A model generated the notes under the pieces. That model made no database searches and was not told the origin of the DNA. It saw nothing but the letters and a program-made list of their open reading frames with translations. From Allacma fusca (Eukaryota > Arthropoda > Collembola > Symphypleona > Sminthuridae): a stretch of DNA of 64,000 nucleotides. This document shows positions 45,441 to 58,869 of this stretch, one piece after another. Both the position numbers and the translations under genes were made by a program. The DNA is taken from contig OX359247.1 in NCBI GenBank assembly GCA_947179485.1, forward strand, positions 57,013,131 through 57,077,130, written 5' to 3'. Positions within the stretch are counted from its first letter, which is position 1. Every line of letters starts with the position of its first letter.

Positions 45441-48400
45441 AGGGCTCCCTTGGGACCACGGAAGCTGTTCTTGGGATATGCCATTCTGCGCGCAATTCTT
45501 TGCAGCACTTCACTTGAACAACTCGAATTGGCACTGGTTCACACCATTTACGCTCGAAGGACCAATGTTTTGCTTGATGTATGGCTATGGGTGGATGTAC
45601 CATGAGATGAGTTTGTGAAACTAATATGCGAATGTAGGAAACTGAGATGGTTTTACTGAACCAAAAATATAAGATTTCAATAATGAAAATATTGGAACTG
45701 GAAAAAGAGTCAGTAGTTTTGTTTTTATAAATTATAGTCCCTAGCTTTAGTTTTTGCAATAGGTCATAGAAATATTCACATTACTAAGAGTAGGTTAATT
45801 AAGTATAAATAGACGTAGGGTAGGGGTTTCCCCACTGATAGTGCTGGTTTAGAGTAGGTCATTTTGATAAGATGGCTTGAGTTCGCTACATTACCATAGC
45901 TTGTCCGTTAAATAAATGTACGTAAATAAACACCGACCCCTAACATCCTACAATCCTACTTGTTTGACACCAATGGTTGAAGACATGCAATTCTACGATA
46001 GTCATCTTATTAAGCCCAGCTTTCGGCTGCAACCACTATTATGTGACCCTGAAGCTCTTTTCTCTCTCTGCTTAAATAGTTGCTATCTTCCTATTGATAT
46101 TATGCTGACTGCAGCTCTCGGCTACCTCAATTCATCCATTATATAACGTGACCCGGAAATATGAACAGAAATATCGTCACTCTCTGTTTAAATATACACT
46201 TAACATACTTTTTATCCTTAAATTGCTTGACTATATTGGTTACAGCGCAGTTGTTGTAAAGTTGGCCGGAGCCTCAAGTGAATATGTCCAAAAAGCCAGC
46301 GGTTCAAACGTGTTAGCACGATTTAGTTCTATTTACATAATTTGTTTTTTGTAGTATCTTTAAAGAGATGTCTTAAATTTGAATCCCAAGTTGTAAATAT
46401 ACCGGATGACTTCGGGGATTATAATACCCGCCACCCGAACTTCGGATGTTTTAACAATTCCTCTCCTCTTTAGTTTTGGGGTCGTAGTAGCCAGTAAAAG
46501 AAATTTAAACAGAATTTCAATCTTTTTCACCAATTCTGATCTCAATTAATACGTTACAAATAAATAATAATTTATCCCGGTAAGTTCCAAATTGAAGTTG
46601 GATTGTAAAATCATTGCATGCTAAAGTTTATGGTGTGTTTTATATAGAACGAATTGGTATGAACCAAATACAATGTTTTTTGAAATATGTAAAACTGTAT
46701 GTATCTCAAGCTTATTAATTATTACACATGCTATCGAGAAAACAAGATATTCCATTTTGTTTTATGTTAGTGAAACTTGTAACCACAAAATAATGTTTCA
46801 CTAAATCAGTGAAGTAATTTTTTAAAATCGCAGATCAAATTTGCTACACACTTAGGAGATCAATTCTGCTGCGAATCAACCCCTTACGTAGGCTAGACTA
46901 CTCTGAAAATACTTTATATCCGTATAAAGCACAACGATGTTAAACAAATATTGCACAATTTTTTAAATTAAATTGTTTTGTTTTTAGTAAATCGGCACAT
47001 CCTGAATATCAAAAGATGAAATTTCAAGATAACATTGAAGGATAATCTTTAAAATAAAATAATTTTAGTCCAACAGATGTAAAGATACCTCCGGTCTAGT
47101 ATAGCGGATGTAAGAGATAGATAGAAATTTATTTATTTCACTGACACTTCAACAGTGCTTAGCTAAAGACACAGTATATTCAGTTCTAATATTGTAACTA
47201 CAATTAGTTCACATTTTATAGCATTAACTTTATATATTTATATTATACAAGTGATTATGAGCTCCTAAGCTAATTATAAGATCCTCTAATAACACATATT
47301 ATTGTTTCTTCCAAAAATTCTTTCCTTATACCAAATCTATTCCGAAAATCTTCAAAATGTTTAGTTATCGTACCACGAGCCACAATCATCAATCCAATGA
47401 CTTCAATTGTTTTCACACCATATTTTTGTTGAAAATATGGAATACAGGGTTCATAAATAGATTTTTTCTCTTGATCAACATCGTTAGGCTGGTGATTGTT
47501 GGATCTATAATTAAACATGTCTTATTCCTCTTATCAATGTAAAAGATGTCAACTCTTCTGGTTGATCCATTTGTTTCCAATTGCAGGAATGATAAAATCA
47601 TTGCTAATTTGTACTGGTTGATTAACTGACATTCCGTTGCTAATTACAATAGCCTTACATTTACTTGGGTTTGAGTTATACCCGACTTTGTTCACATTAA
47701 ACAACGCTATTCGACCCAGCTCAGTAGCTTCTTCTATTGAATCCGATGCTACTGCTAAATCATCTGCAAATCCCGCATTGGTAAATTTCATGACATCAGG
47801 ATGTATTTCAAAACCGTATCGATTTGCTACTTCTATTTCTGAAAGCACTTTATGAACATGATTAGTTGAGATGTTAAATTGTAAAGGTGAACATGGTAAG
47901 CCTTGATGAGTCATTATCTGGGTTTGATTACCTTGCATCAAATCGATAGACATGTTCCTCAAATTTGTCGGCATTATTGCATGTTTCATTGAAAGTATCA
48001 TATGATCATGAGATGATTCTTCAAAAGCTTTATCAACATCAAAAAATAAAATGCAACAGCTACCCCTCTGACGTTTTGCCTTTCGGAGAATTCCAGCTAT
48101 AATGGATGAATTAATTTGACATATGGGTGTATGAACAAATCCTCGTTGATTTTCATTAATTGTAACAAATTGACGTAGTATCTTGTCTACTACTCTTTCA
48201 ATGATTCTTCGCATTACGGAACAAATAGATATTGGTCTCCAATTTCTTATATAATTTTTATCACCCTTCTTCTTATAAATCAAAACAGTATGATCTTTTC
48301 TGAATGATGTTGGGACAATATTCCATTTTTGCATTATGGATGCAATTGATGCTATTACATTTTCAGATTTAAGCCTTTTGACACTTCTGATAGTTACTTG

Positions 48401-49099
48401 GTCCAAACCAGCTCCAGTATCAATGTTTATTCCTTTCAAAGCATCCAAAATTTCATCCGGTGAAATAATTGAAGTATATCTATCATCAATACTATTTTGT
48501 AATGTGAGATAGCAATTTGTAAGTGATTTAGTACAGTTTAAATGACAGCAAAAAAATTTGTGGCTGTATGATACGAATAATACTGTAGTTGTGTATACTT
48601 GTTTGTATGTATATAGCTCTTAATATATCTAACACCAATAGATGAAAACATCAAATTATGCGATAGTTATCTTATCCCAGCTTTCGGCTGCAACCATTAT
48701 TATGTGACCCTGAAATGTGAAAAGGCTCGAAGCTCTTTTCACTCTCTGCTTAAATAAATACGTACTATCTTCCTACTGATATTATGCTGACTGCAGCTAG
48801 ATCTATTCAATGGACAAGTAGTTTATATATGTGCGTATATATTTGTCGACTTATCTGCATTCACACTTCAAAGCAGAATCATTGTTACCCTTGAGTGACT
48901 GGACCTAAATGCAAAATTTGTATTTGTACCCGACTTTTTCAAGCCGTACAGTGAACTTTACTCACTTATAATAGCTTATTATACATTATATGCATAAGTA
49001 GGTGTGCCCTTGTGTTCTATGTAATTAAAGCGAATCAATTATGAGTAAGCTTAATGTACGTTGAAGTCTACTGAGTAAGAAATGGTAAAATGCATCTCC
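45441..49099 (+). repeat. duplicated 5' flank of P450 copy D
   Basis: Collinear with 18380-20750 upstream of copy B, apart from the R2-like insertion at about 47105-48525. The TGTGACCCTGAA...CTCTGCTTAAATA module occurs at about 46041 and 48705. No host gene is recognised. It shows that copies B and D arose by duplication of a segment starting more than 2.8 kb upstream of the gene. Confidence 0.65.
47105..48525 (-). pseudogene. R2-like non-LTR retrotransposon, 5'-truncated
   Basis: Minus strand. The frame 48448-47549 (and upstream to about 48500 with a SPDEILDAL start) is a reverse transcriptase of non-LTR type: GLDQVTIRSVKRL, NWRPISICSVMRR, FFDVDKAFE, QGLPCSPLQFN and FADDLAVAS (catalytic DD). 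After a frame break the tail has RRVDIFYIDKRNKTCLIID, which fits the RPD-x(12-14)-D core of the restriction-like endonuclease of R2/NeSL/Hero elements. The end (47518-47270) has VIGLMIVARGTITKHFEDF and a final EETIICVIRGSY helix seen at the C-terminus of R2-type proteins. The N-terminal zinc fingers are missing. The insertion is defined by its absence from 20090-20190. Confidence 0.8.
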
Positions 49100-49244
49100 T
49101 AGGCTATTCCATCTAATTTCACTCAGTGAACTTGTCTCCCACACAAGTGCATACGTAAAGCTACAGATTGGGTGTTTGTTGTTTATGGACCAGCCCAGGT
49201 CCAATTTGTTTGTTTAAGGCTTACTAAATCAAAATAAGATTATT
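49100..49244 (+). promoter_or_regulatory. conserved proximal promoter / 5' UTR of P450 copy D
   Basis: The TCAGT initiator at 49123-49127, inside ACTCAGTGAACTTGTCTCCC, is preserved as in copy B, and the ATG follows about 120 bp later. The promoter may still fire although the gene behind it is broken. Confidence 0.45.
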
Positions 49245-50887
49245 ATGATTTCACTAACTGGAGCTTCGGTTCTATATGCAATGAGTATAATCGTTTACAA
49301 CATTTTGTTCAAAAATGATGGAAACAAATATCCGAAAGGTGAAGTATACACAAATATGTTGTAAATACATTTGAATTTATTCACCTTTTTATTTAACAAT
49401 AGTAGATTTTAATATCCAATTCATGCTCTCAATTTAAGTGCCCGATACATACTTTCACTGAGGTATCAAAAATATTGTAAAATCGGCAATATTTCCGTTT
49501 AGCAAATGTTAATTCTGATCCGGTTTTGAAGCGTACATTTATAATATTTCTTCCATGATAAATAATTCCCCTGATATGCTGCCCTTATAGGGAAGTTTAT
49601 TATCACTGCTATGGCTAAAAACTCGACATATCTCCTGGCGTATTGAATTAGAACCAAACAAGGACGGTCGGGCTGACTCAGAATTATTTTTTGATTTTGT
49701 TCGACGGTTTTTTTAAATGTTGGCTGCGTCTTTTTGTTAAACTAACAATGTCGGCAAATTCTTTGAGAAAAATTCACCATTATTCACCTGTTGTCAAAAT
49801 TCGGAAAACTGTTTTTGGGGTTACGCCAGAATTTTAAGAATTGGAAAAACATTTGACTTGGATATATCACTCGATGGCTAAGAGTTTGTTCAAAATCTTT
49901 AGTCCCACAGCCGTATTTAAAAGCCCTACACAAAAAAACCAGTATGACCGAAATTTCGAAATTGCTGTTAACATTTTGGTGGGTTATCCAAAAGCACCAC
50001 AGATTTTACTATCAACGTGTTAGCGATAATTTTCTCCAAGTAGTATATGGCCCTCGTAAGGATGAATTTGTCTCTGATGGAATTTTTAAACTCATGAATA
50101 TTATCAAAATTATGTTGACCTAGATTCAGAATTTAGTAAATATAGCCAATTCAAGAGCACTCGTGAATTTTGAAACTGCACAACTTTTGACCGGGATGCT
50201 GCAGCTAGGCGACTGCCATCTCATTTTAAATCTATTAACTTTCTATACAAAAGTAATGCAAATTTCAAAAACTAAACAAAATTTTGGCAACAAGTACATA
50301 GATACTTAAACGGAAGATTAGGCTAAAATCTGCAATCTTCTTGCGCTGGAAAAGCATAAAAGAAACGAGGTGATGTATGTATGTACATATGTATTTATTT
50401 TATGCCTTGTTCGTTAGCAGCACAATAAAGCATTACAATTTAAATTGTAATTAGAACACTGTATTGATTGTTGGAACAAAATTACAAAATGATATAGTTA
50501 TATAATCCAGTAATTTTAAAATAATGAGAATTTGTTGGTTGAGGTCCCATGTCTTTACTTCTGATTTGTATTATGCTGGAATTAAGAGGATTCATCCACC
50601 GGAAACTTGCAAAATGGTCAGACCAGTATGGTGATATTTTTCAAATTTGGTTCGCCCGTAATCGGTAAAATATTTGTTCCCACATTCTTACCCATGTTAA
50701 TGCTATTTCTCTTCCGTTAAATCAGTGAACTACATACACATATTATTTTAATTGAATTCAAATTACCAACAGTATAGCGTAAGCCGTACATATGTATACT
50801 ACAGCACATGTGTCTGCTAATGAATTGAGAATGATAACAGATAATTATCACTACTTCATTCCTGATAATTATAAAGTGAGTTCTGCA

Positions 50888-53163
50888 TAGTGCCCCTCAT
50901 GGGTACAGGTAGTACCCGGGTATTTGGGTACAGGTACATGTCCAGGTACAAAATGGGTACACAAATTTTGTACCCAAACATTTTGGGTACTTTCTGGGTA
51001 CACATAATTTGCACCCGCAAAGTTGGGTACAGGTACGGGTATGGGAACGGGTACGGGGGAATACCTATTTGAGCCGATTAGATCAGGTACAGGTACGAGT
51101 GTTTGAAATACCTGTACCTGATCTCCAAATACCTGAAATATTTGGGTACTTTTATGAAAACGTAAAATCATAAAATCAGCCTACTTTACAACATTTGCTG
51201 AGTTGAGCACAACCAGGGACGGGATATCGGAAAAATACGGATTTAAATTCGGATTCGAATACTTTCTAGTTTCGATTTCAATTTTAATTATTTTTAATAA
51301 TACTTAAAAATTTGAATTCCGATACAGATTCCAATATATTTGAATACTTGCTGAATTTGAATTCCGATTCAAATACTTTTTGGATATTCGTACAATTTAC
51401 GGGAATTTATTTAAAAGAACAATTTAATCGCAAAAAAATAAGCAATACATAACACATTAAGCGTTTTTGCATCTATACATTACCACGTAATCATTTAATA
51501 TAAATTTAAGCGCAGAAAACACACACTCAACTGAAATTTCAGTAACTAGAAAAGCAAGGATTGATCCAATAACATTTTTAAAAAATTCGGAGTAATCTGT
51601 TAAGCTGTCTAACTACTTTTCCGGTTAGTTTTTTCTGACAGTATATATTTGCAAATCGATTTGTTTGATAACACATGGTAACTAAAATGCACTTCAACGG
51701 AATTAGTTTTACGCATCCCATGATGAGAACAAGATTTAAGAAAGAAGAAACTTGATTCACTTGATCGTCCTGTAAGACCTGCACCATGCGGCTATCTCAT
51801 CCTATTGTAGGAATTTTTACTAAAAGGGCTTTAATTCTTTGCCCATTACCAACCATACACTTTTCGTTTACCAAACGTTCGTTATTTGCCCTTTGGGTTT
51901 TATAATTGCATGTGCGGCTTTCAAAAAATGCTACCTATGAACATTTTCTCGCACGTGACAGTATAAAACCCAATGAAATCGATACTTTATTGGAATCGGA
52001 ATTCGTTAAAAAACATTCGAATACCGATTCGAATACCCTTGTTTTTATTCTAATCCAATTTCGGATACAAATACCGTGGTGACTTGTTTTCCGATTCTAA
52101 TATCGATTCGGATACCCGAATTTTTTGAATATAATTCCGATTCTAATTCCGATTCGAATTCGAATTCCCGTCCCTGAGCACAACACAAATTTAATATTTC
52201 ATGAACCTCATTTGAATTTTTTCTTGGGTGCAGTCTTCTTTTATTTTATAATGCCCCATGGGTCGTAGATTCTTCATTCTCGTAGATATTGTTTATGCCT
52301 TTGTTTTACGGGAATTCGAACAAATTTACTTGCCAAGCTATTCCAAACTTTTGATAAAATTTAATGGGAAAATAATATTGACTATTTCAAGAATCCAAAG
52401 TTACTTTGTTTAGGAGGAAGTGGTAATATCGGAAATATAAAGTGTCAATAATCAACAGTATAACACGTATTGCAAATATTGTATTATAAAAACCTGATAC
52501 GAATTTTGCTACAAAATTAGGGAATCAAATATTTTATTCAGTAACTTATTTGTATGGGCTAATGTGACAGCTGCCGCATACATTGCACAAATTAATAACC
52601 ACTCAGTATTGGTCAACAAAAAAAGGCCACAAATGCAATTTAATTTAGGATTTCGCCACCTTATAAATCCAACCTAACCAAAATAGAATAAGCTTGCATG
52701 TGTGCGTTATAAAATATGTAAAATTAATCATTAACAAATAAGATGGTTGTAATGGAATCCTTTAGGAGTACTTGAACAGTACTACAATACTTGACAGTTG
52801 AACATAAAAGAGTGCATAAAGAAGAGCTGCAAGTTATGAAGTTTGATTTCAACGAAAAAGTTTCTTACAAATTGAAATATTAGTTACAACAAATTCTGAG
52901 AACCTTAAAAGAAGGACCTGGGTACAGGTCCAGGTACAGCCAGATACATGTACCCATGGGTCCAGTATTTGGGTTGTTTTGGGTACAGGTACATTTCAGG
53001 TACAGGTACAATGATTTAAATTGAGATCAGGTACGGGTACAAAAAATGTGGACCTGTTAATATGGGTACAGGTTCGGGTAAAGGTACATAATTTTGAAGT
53101 ACCTGTTATATGGGTTCAGGAACAGGTCCAGGTACAAGATTTTTGTACACATGAGGGGCAATA
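50888..53163. mobile_element. hAT element, GTACAGGTACAGG family, in intron 2 of copy D
   Basis: The left end TAGTGCCCCTCATGGGTACAGG-like and the right end CATGAGGGGCAATA are inverted. The 8-bp duplication GTTCTGCA is perfect (50880-50887, 53164-53171). Subterminal GGTACAGGTAC arrays lie at 50903-51140 and 52915-53150. The interior is disrupted by the nested element 51214-52176 and no transposase segment was recognised. Same family as the element at 13521-15889. Confidence 0.88.
51214..52176. mobile_element. hAT element, GATTCCGATTCGAAT family (nested)
   Basis: Ends CAGGGACGGGATATCGG and AATTCCCGTCCCTG, with the perfect 8-bp duplication AGCACAAC (51206-51213, 52177-52184). Subterminal arrays of ATTCGGATTCGAATAC-type words lie at 51235-51400 and 51975-52165. 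The interior is AT-rich with no convincing transposase. Relatives are at 34499-34612 and 55738-58024. Confidence 0.88.
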
Positions 53164-53864
53164 GTTCTGCATATTTGATCCTACAGAAAAACTGCTATAA
53201 GTATGGTAACATGAGTTCACGGAGTACTTATACATACATATGTAATTACATGTAGAGCACTCTCTTTATAAGAGATGATTTGAAAGGAGCAAATTTTGAA
53301 TTAAAATGACATACAGGATCCTGTAGGAAACAGAATTAGCAAGTTATACATGTACTAACATTTTTACCTTGTAAGTCGGTCTCTGCTAGAAAGAATAAAA
53401 TCCAATGGCTGTGCTATAATAATCAACAAGAAATATAATGTGAACTCAAATGATTATGTTGTATGTCTACAGATGCTACGTTATAAACGACTTAAAATTA
53501 ATTAAGGAAGTGTTCAACGATCCTGCTTTCGCTGGGAATTGATGAAGAATCGTTTACCCTTTTTTTGGATGGGCCACACGGTATGTGAAACTAATAATAC
53601 ATGAAATTATATTGTTGGTGAAGAGGCAAAATGAACTAAATGCACTTTCAATTGGAAGCATAATCTACACGGAGCCTCACAATATTGCAAAATGAAGCAA
53701 AGGCTTCGAGAAATTAAAAATAAAATGAACTAATTAATATTTCTGCTAAAATCCTGCAAGGAAAATTTGTTTAAAAAATATTATTCTTTTCGATATTTTA
53801 TCAAAACCTTTCGATCATTTTGTTTTCTTAGGCGTGCTGAACTCCTCTGGTCGGGAGTGGGTTG

Positions 53865-55525
53865 GGGAGCATACACAAATTACGTCACTCAAAAAGGCCG
53901 AATTTTCAGACCGTCCCACCCCACCATTACCATTTGTCATTTATTGCTGAATCCACCCACCCTGTACACAGATGATGTCACTACATAGACAAACATGCTG
54001 TCGCGCCAAAATCACTCTTATAATACAAACGTTTGGTTCTGCGCTTTGAATTCAAGAGCAAGAAGAAATATCAATACGCACATCGCCTCATTCGTTTTAA
54101 CGCGCAACCGGCCTAATGATCAGAGCTGCGCTCAAGTCAAGTAAATCCCAAACTTGACCCTGAACTTGACTTGACCCTGACAGTCAAGTAGGTTTTTCAG
54201 ACGGTCTTGAACTTGACGGTTCATGGTCAGACAATTACTTGAAAATTCAGGGTCAAGTATTCAAGTACTTTCCGCGTAACTTGAACCTGGTCAAGTATAG
54301 CAGGGACAACTCTTGACTTGACCATGACTTGACCATGACCCGAACTTGAACTTGACTTGAACTGTCAAGTTTTTAAAAAAATAGAAATAGAAAAATAGTA
54401 TTCACACTTAAAATACACCAAGTACACCATTTATGGTTAAAACTTAGCAAATAACAATATTATTCACAATTGTCAAGCTTCTCCAAGTAAATTTTGAGTT
54501 GCTGCTTCAGTTGGATATTTTAATGTCTTGTGTTTTAGTTTTAGCCAACCTTCAATCACGAGAAACTACGAATAGTCTCTGCTAATTGTAAGGTAAACAG
54601 TCTTTTAGAAGTAAGTAAATCATTTCCCATTGAATTTTCCTGTTAATAATAATTACTTACGCTAACATTCAAGTTTGGGTTGTGCTTCACTGAAAATATC
54701 TACAGTTCAGCGTCCACCCTGTTAATGAAACAAACTGGCTTATGTGGTAGTGTTTAACGTTTTACAGATGTTAAATTGTTCAGAATGAAAAGAGTACTTG
54801 GATTTAAGTAACTTGATTGATTAACAACGCGTTTATTTTATACAACAATCGAACATTGAACACTGTTGCTTTCATAGGTGCTGCTCCAAAGTTTTTATAT
54901 TCGTTTTCTTTCGTTCACTATTACAGCTGTGGCTTTCCAATATCTAGAGATATTGAATCGTAACCCAAAAATATGTAGTTTAGAAGAACATGTATGGATA
55001 CGGAGTCTCGGAGTAACGATAACATTATGAAAGAAAACCTATTGAAATATATAGTGCCACAACTTCGATATGCGTAACGTTTCGTTACTTGAATAAGTAC
55101 TTGAAATACTCATGGTTCATGGTCAAGGATTTATAAATTTTTACTTGACCATGAACATGACTTGACTCTCAAGTAGAATTTTTTGTCTTGACCATGATAA
55201 CTACTTGATTTCAAATCCCAGGGTCAAGTAGAATAAATAACTTGACCATGCCTTGAATGTTCAAGTATCCATTATATTTTACTTGACCATGACCCGAACT
55301 TGACCATGACTTGAAATACTCATGGTCTACTTGAACTTGAGCGCAGCTCTGCTAATGATCTATCTTCGGTTTTTAATCAGCTGCAGAGAATATTAAAAGT
55401 GATTCCAAAAAAATGTTGGTATATTAATCTTTGCATATCTGAACCCCACTACTATGTCATCAATGGTCACTAGTTACTGGAACTACCTACGCACTCTGTG
55501 GGTGACGTAATTTGTGTACGCTCCC
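53865..55525. mobile_element. PIF/Harbinger-like element in exon 4 of copy D
   Basis: Inverted ends GGGAGCATACACAAATTACG / CGTAATTTGTGTACGCTCCC extend to about 24 bp. The flanking 3-bp duplication is TTG (53862-53864, 55526-55528), and the uninterrupted site GGGTTGATCAAC is seen in copies A and B. A 3-bp duplication and GGG ends point to PIF/Harbinger, although TTG differs from the usual TWA. It contains no transposase; a 1.2-kb hAT element is nested within it. Confidence 0.7.
54121..55351. mobile_element. hAT element, CAAGTCAAGT/CTTGACC family (nested)
   Basis: Terminal repeats CAGAGCTGCGCTCAAGT / ACTTGAGCGCAGCTCTG are perfect. The 8-bp duplication CTAATGAT (54113-54120, 55352-55359) is perfect. 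Subterminal regions 54135-54370 and 55095-55345 are made of CTTGACCATGACTTGAAC words. No coding capacity is recognised in the interior. Confidence 0.9.
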
Positions 55526-56067
55526 TTGATCAACGGCGGTTTACGCCCAGTCACCTTCGGGACTTCGGAATTGGGAAGAACGTCAGCGAGGAATTGATTA
55601 TGAACGAAGTGAATGAATTCTTAAGAGGTTTACGAAGTAGGTGGGCCAGCCAGTGAAGCTAAACATAACCTTCCAGATGGAAGTGTGGCTGAGTTCTACT
55701 TTCCCGGCCACAGAATTACCGTCCACCTTCCACTCACCAGGGATGAAATATCGGAAAAATAAAAATTCCGATTCCAATTACAATACCTGCTAAAATATAT
55801 TTCCGATTTGGATTCCGATTCCGATGTATCCAAATAATTAATTTTGAATTCCGATACCAATTAATTCAAATACTTTCAAATAATTCCGATTCCAATTCAG
55901 ATTCTATTCATTTAACCTATAATTTATAATTTTTGTCATACGACCACGTCATTTAATGTTTAAACTGTTTGTTTACTCGAACAAACAACGTTATGCAGGG
56001 ATTACTCGGATAGTCGACCTAGGTTATAGTTTTAAATTAAACGTAATGCAGAGAAAAGTCTTCCCAC

Positions 56068-56693
56068 CAAAGGTGTCCAAATGACTCAGCCTATCCTATA
56101 TCCTTCATATTTATAAAATTTGAACCGAGCCTACATATATGAATACATTTTAACCGCCGAATAGATCAGCCTATCCTACAACCTTCCTATATGGGGACCA
56201 CCAAGCCTACATATTAGCCTACACTGACAAATTAGATCAAAGAATTCTACACCATTCCTAAATCTGATGTACTTTTCGTAACTGGCAGACTTTTTAAGAG
56301 CATTCTACTCTATTAAATTAAAAATACTTTTTCAAGTAAATTGGGTTGAAATAAAATAGCTTAAGTTTAGTCACCTTGGCCAAAGCCCTAAGAGCAAAAT
56401 AATATGAATATTAATTTGGTTTACGCCGGAAATAGTTCCAAAATTTTAACATTGGTCAAAAGGGATGTCGCACTTAAGATTTCCTTAAGTTCCCACTTTA
56501 CCGAATATTTAGAAGTTTTAATTTCACTGAGGTTTCAGCACATATCAAGGCAAGATAGCACGTATTTTTTACACTTGAACCCCCTATAACACAATCTGCA
56601 AGTACCGGGTGCGGATTATTCTTTAATTTTAATTTTGTCCATTCAATATGCCATTAAATGAAGATGACATGTTTCAATAGCCTACATATATGC
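56068..56693. mobile_element. partial hAT element, CCTATCCTA family
   Basis: Starts with the CAAAGGTGTCC terminus seen at 24510 and follows that copy closely (AATGACTCAGCCTATCC, then the interior shared with 24865-25010). The right end is missing where the CCCGAACCC element begins. Confidence 0.75.
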
Positions 56694-57705
56694 TAGTGGT
56701 GGGATTCGGGCTTGACTTCAGGCCCGAACCCGTATGATACCCTATTACTCTATTAGCCCGACCCGGCCCGCCAACGGGCTAAATATGTGATATTCAACCC
56801 GGCCCGTTTTATGCGCCTTAAATTTTGTGAAGCCCGAACCCGCTAAAAACCCGGTCTCCAAAATTTTTTACAACCCGAACCCTCTAAAACCCGGTCTCCA
56901 AATTTTTTTACAACCCGAACCCTCTAAAACCCGATCTTTAAATGGTTTTAAAACCCGATGAAAACCCGGATTTTTCGTAACAATTGAATCCGATGTGAAA
57001 CATTTGTTTACAGATTTTATTACGAGCACTACACAGCCAGCATTTGCTGGCTCAGAAAGGCAAATGTAAATAGCGAAGGCAGTAAGTAGTTGTATGCAAA
57101 AGCTAGCTGCACAGCGCTATGGTCGTCGATACGCGATACATCTAGCGAGCGCGAAATTTGATTCTTACCATCACGGTCACTATCAACTCTTTCAACTTAG
57201 AAGAGAGGATATTTACATTATACATACACTATCCAATCCTACTCAACACATTCAATATGCGAGCACGAGCACTTAAGGAGCAAAACTCATTTTTGGCTCT
57301 GAAAATTTTTCAACATAAACAATCAAGCGGAAGGGGTCGTTTCAAAATGCTTAAGCATGTGTACGTATAAAATACAATGAACTATTATTTATCATAAATA
57401 TACATACGTGAAAGCAATGATTGAACTCTGCGCAACGTCAAATATGTACACCATCTATCTGTACTAAATTCTATTCTAGTAGGATTGTCGGGTCATTTGT
57501 GTAATTTTTGGCCCGCCCGAAACCCGAACTGAAAATAAATAGAGGCCCAAGCTCGATCTTAACCCGGTTTCATTGTTTTAGTGCAGCCCGAACACGCTCG
57601 GAACCCGACGTAAGTTCGTATTTACAGCCCGAACCCGGCCAAAAACCCTGCCGGGCCGGGTTCGGGCCGGCCCGAATCCAAAAACCCGCATCCGGGCCCA
57701 TGTAG
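56694..57705. mobile_element. hAT-like element, CCCGAACCCG family
   Basis: The left end TAGTGGTGGGATTCGGGC resembles the TAGTG termini of other hAT copies. Both subterminal regions (56710-56960 and 57510-57695) are dense arrays of CCCGAACCCG / GGCCCGGCCC words, unusually GC-rich for the window. The right end seems to be truncated after GGGCCCATG and no target duplication is found. The interior frames are not recognised. Confidence 0.6.
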
Positions 57706-58452
57706 AAAAAATAAACCATATAGCCAAACCAAATAAACCATGTAGAAGTGTAAAATGTAAAGGTACTATATAAAAGGGCATAAAGGTATGACATAATGTA
57801 TATAATGTATATAATGTATGGCTGTGTAATGCAATATCAGAAATGGAATCGGAATTCATTGGAATATCATTAAATTCTAATACCAATACCGATACTTACT
57901 TTCCAATTCCGATTAGAATTCCAGTAAGTAATTTTACAGTATTTTTAATTCCGATTCCGATTTTAATACTTGAAATTTTCGGATTCTTTTCCGATTCCAA
58001 TTCCGATTCCAATTTTCAACCCTGCCACTCACCCGTATTTTAACACAATGTAGTATCCATCTGTTGGCTTGCACCACAACTTTTTAAAGCTTTTTACAAT
58101 GCTCAAATACACCCAACGGCTACAGCTTCATCGTTCTTTTTAAAGTACCATTGACCGGTTTGCAACTTGGGAGAAAATATATTTTGCTTTGCGAATTATT
58201 TTGGGAAGGGTGGGTGTCATATATTTGGACGAGTCTGCTCATATAATTATGATTAAACTACAAGGTAAGTTTGGTTTAATCAATTAATTATATTTCGCGA
58301 CTCGTCCTCTATATGACACAATGTAGCTGTTTAAAGCTTGCAAATCGTCTTACTATTTTTCTAAAATGAATTTGCCGAGTGTATTTCCATGTAAGAATTT
58401 TTATTGAACCAATCAAGTTTAACCTAACCCTTTCCACATCATCTGCCAGAAA

Positions 58453-58805
58453 TTAATTTATAATTACTGCGTCAGAAAATTTTGAATGATCTTGTACGGG
58501 TTGGTTGTAATATTTTGCAAAACATGACGAAGCAGAAGTCCATCCTGCCGCCTTTCGTATAGTCTCCACATTTATCCCCTTCCTTGCTGCTGCTGATGTT
58601 GATGCGTGACGTGTACTGTGGGCATAAAATATATTTGTATCAACACCACTACAACGGAGAACTTTCTTAATCCACCTTGCAACTGTTTGAGCTTTTACTG
58701 ATCTATGAGGTTTGGTCAATGAAATCAGTAGTCTTACAGTCCTCTCTCATCGTTTCGGTACGTTTTAAGTATTCTTTGAGAACAGTGCTCGCGCATAAGT
58801 CAGGA
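58453..58805 (-). pseudogene. tyrosine recombinase, C-terminal catalytic part (DIRS-like)
   Basis: The minus-strand frame (open 58719-58453, with recognisable homologous sequence back to about 58800 in another frame) contains HSTRHAS, the His-x-x-Arg catalytic motif, then RKAAGWTSASS with Trp at the His/Trp position and FAKYYNQPV with the nucleophilic Tyr. The spacing is that of YR proteins of DIRS elements. In DIRS elements the enzyme joins the circular cDNA to the genome. The catalytic Arg of the first box lies in the part lost or frame-shifted, so this copy should be inactive. Confidence 0.8.
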
Positions 58806-58869
58806 CTCCTTGTATAAACCGGGAGATGAAGACACGGCTGCGGCCGGGAGACCTTGATGATCGGAGATA

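Larger units (their letters stand above)
55738..58024. mobile_element. hAT element, GATTCCGATTCC family, nested in the composite insertion
   Basis: It begins CAGGGATGAAATATCGG and ends TTTTCAACCCTG, with the perfect 8-bp duplication CCACTCAC (55730-55737, 58025-58032). Subterminal ATTCCGATTCC words lie at 55765-55915 and 57845-58015. It carries two further elements inside: a partial CCTATCCTA-family hAT (56068-56693) and a CCCGAACCCG-rich element (56694-57700). No transposase is recognised. Confidence 0.85.
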
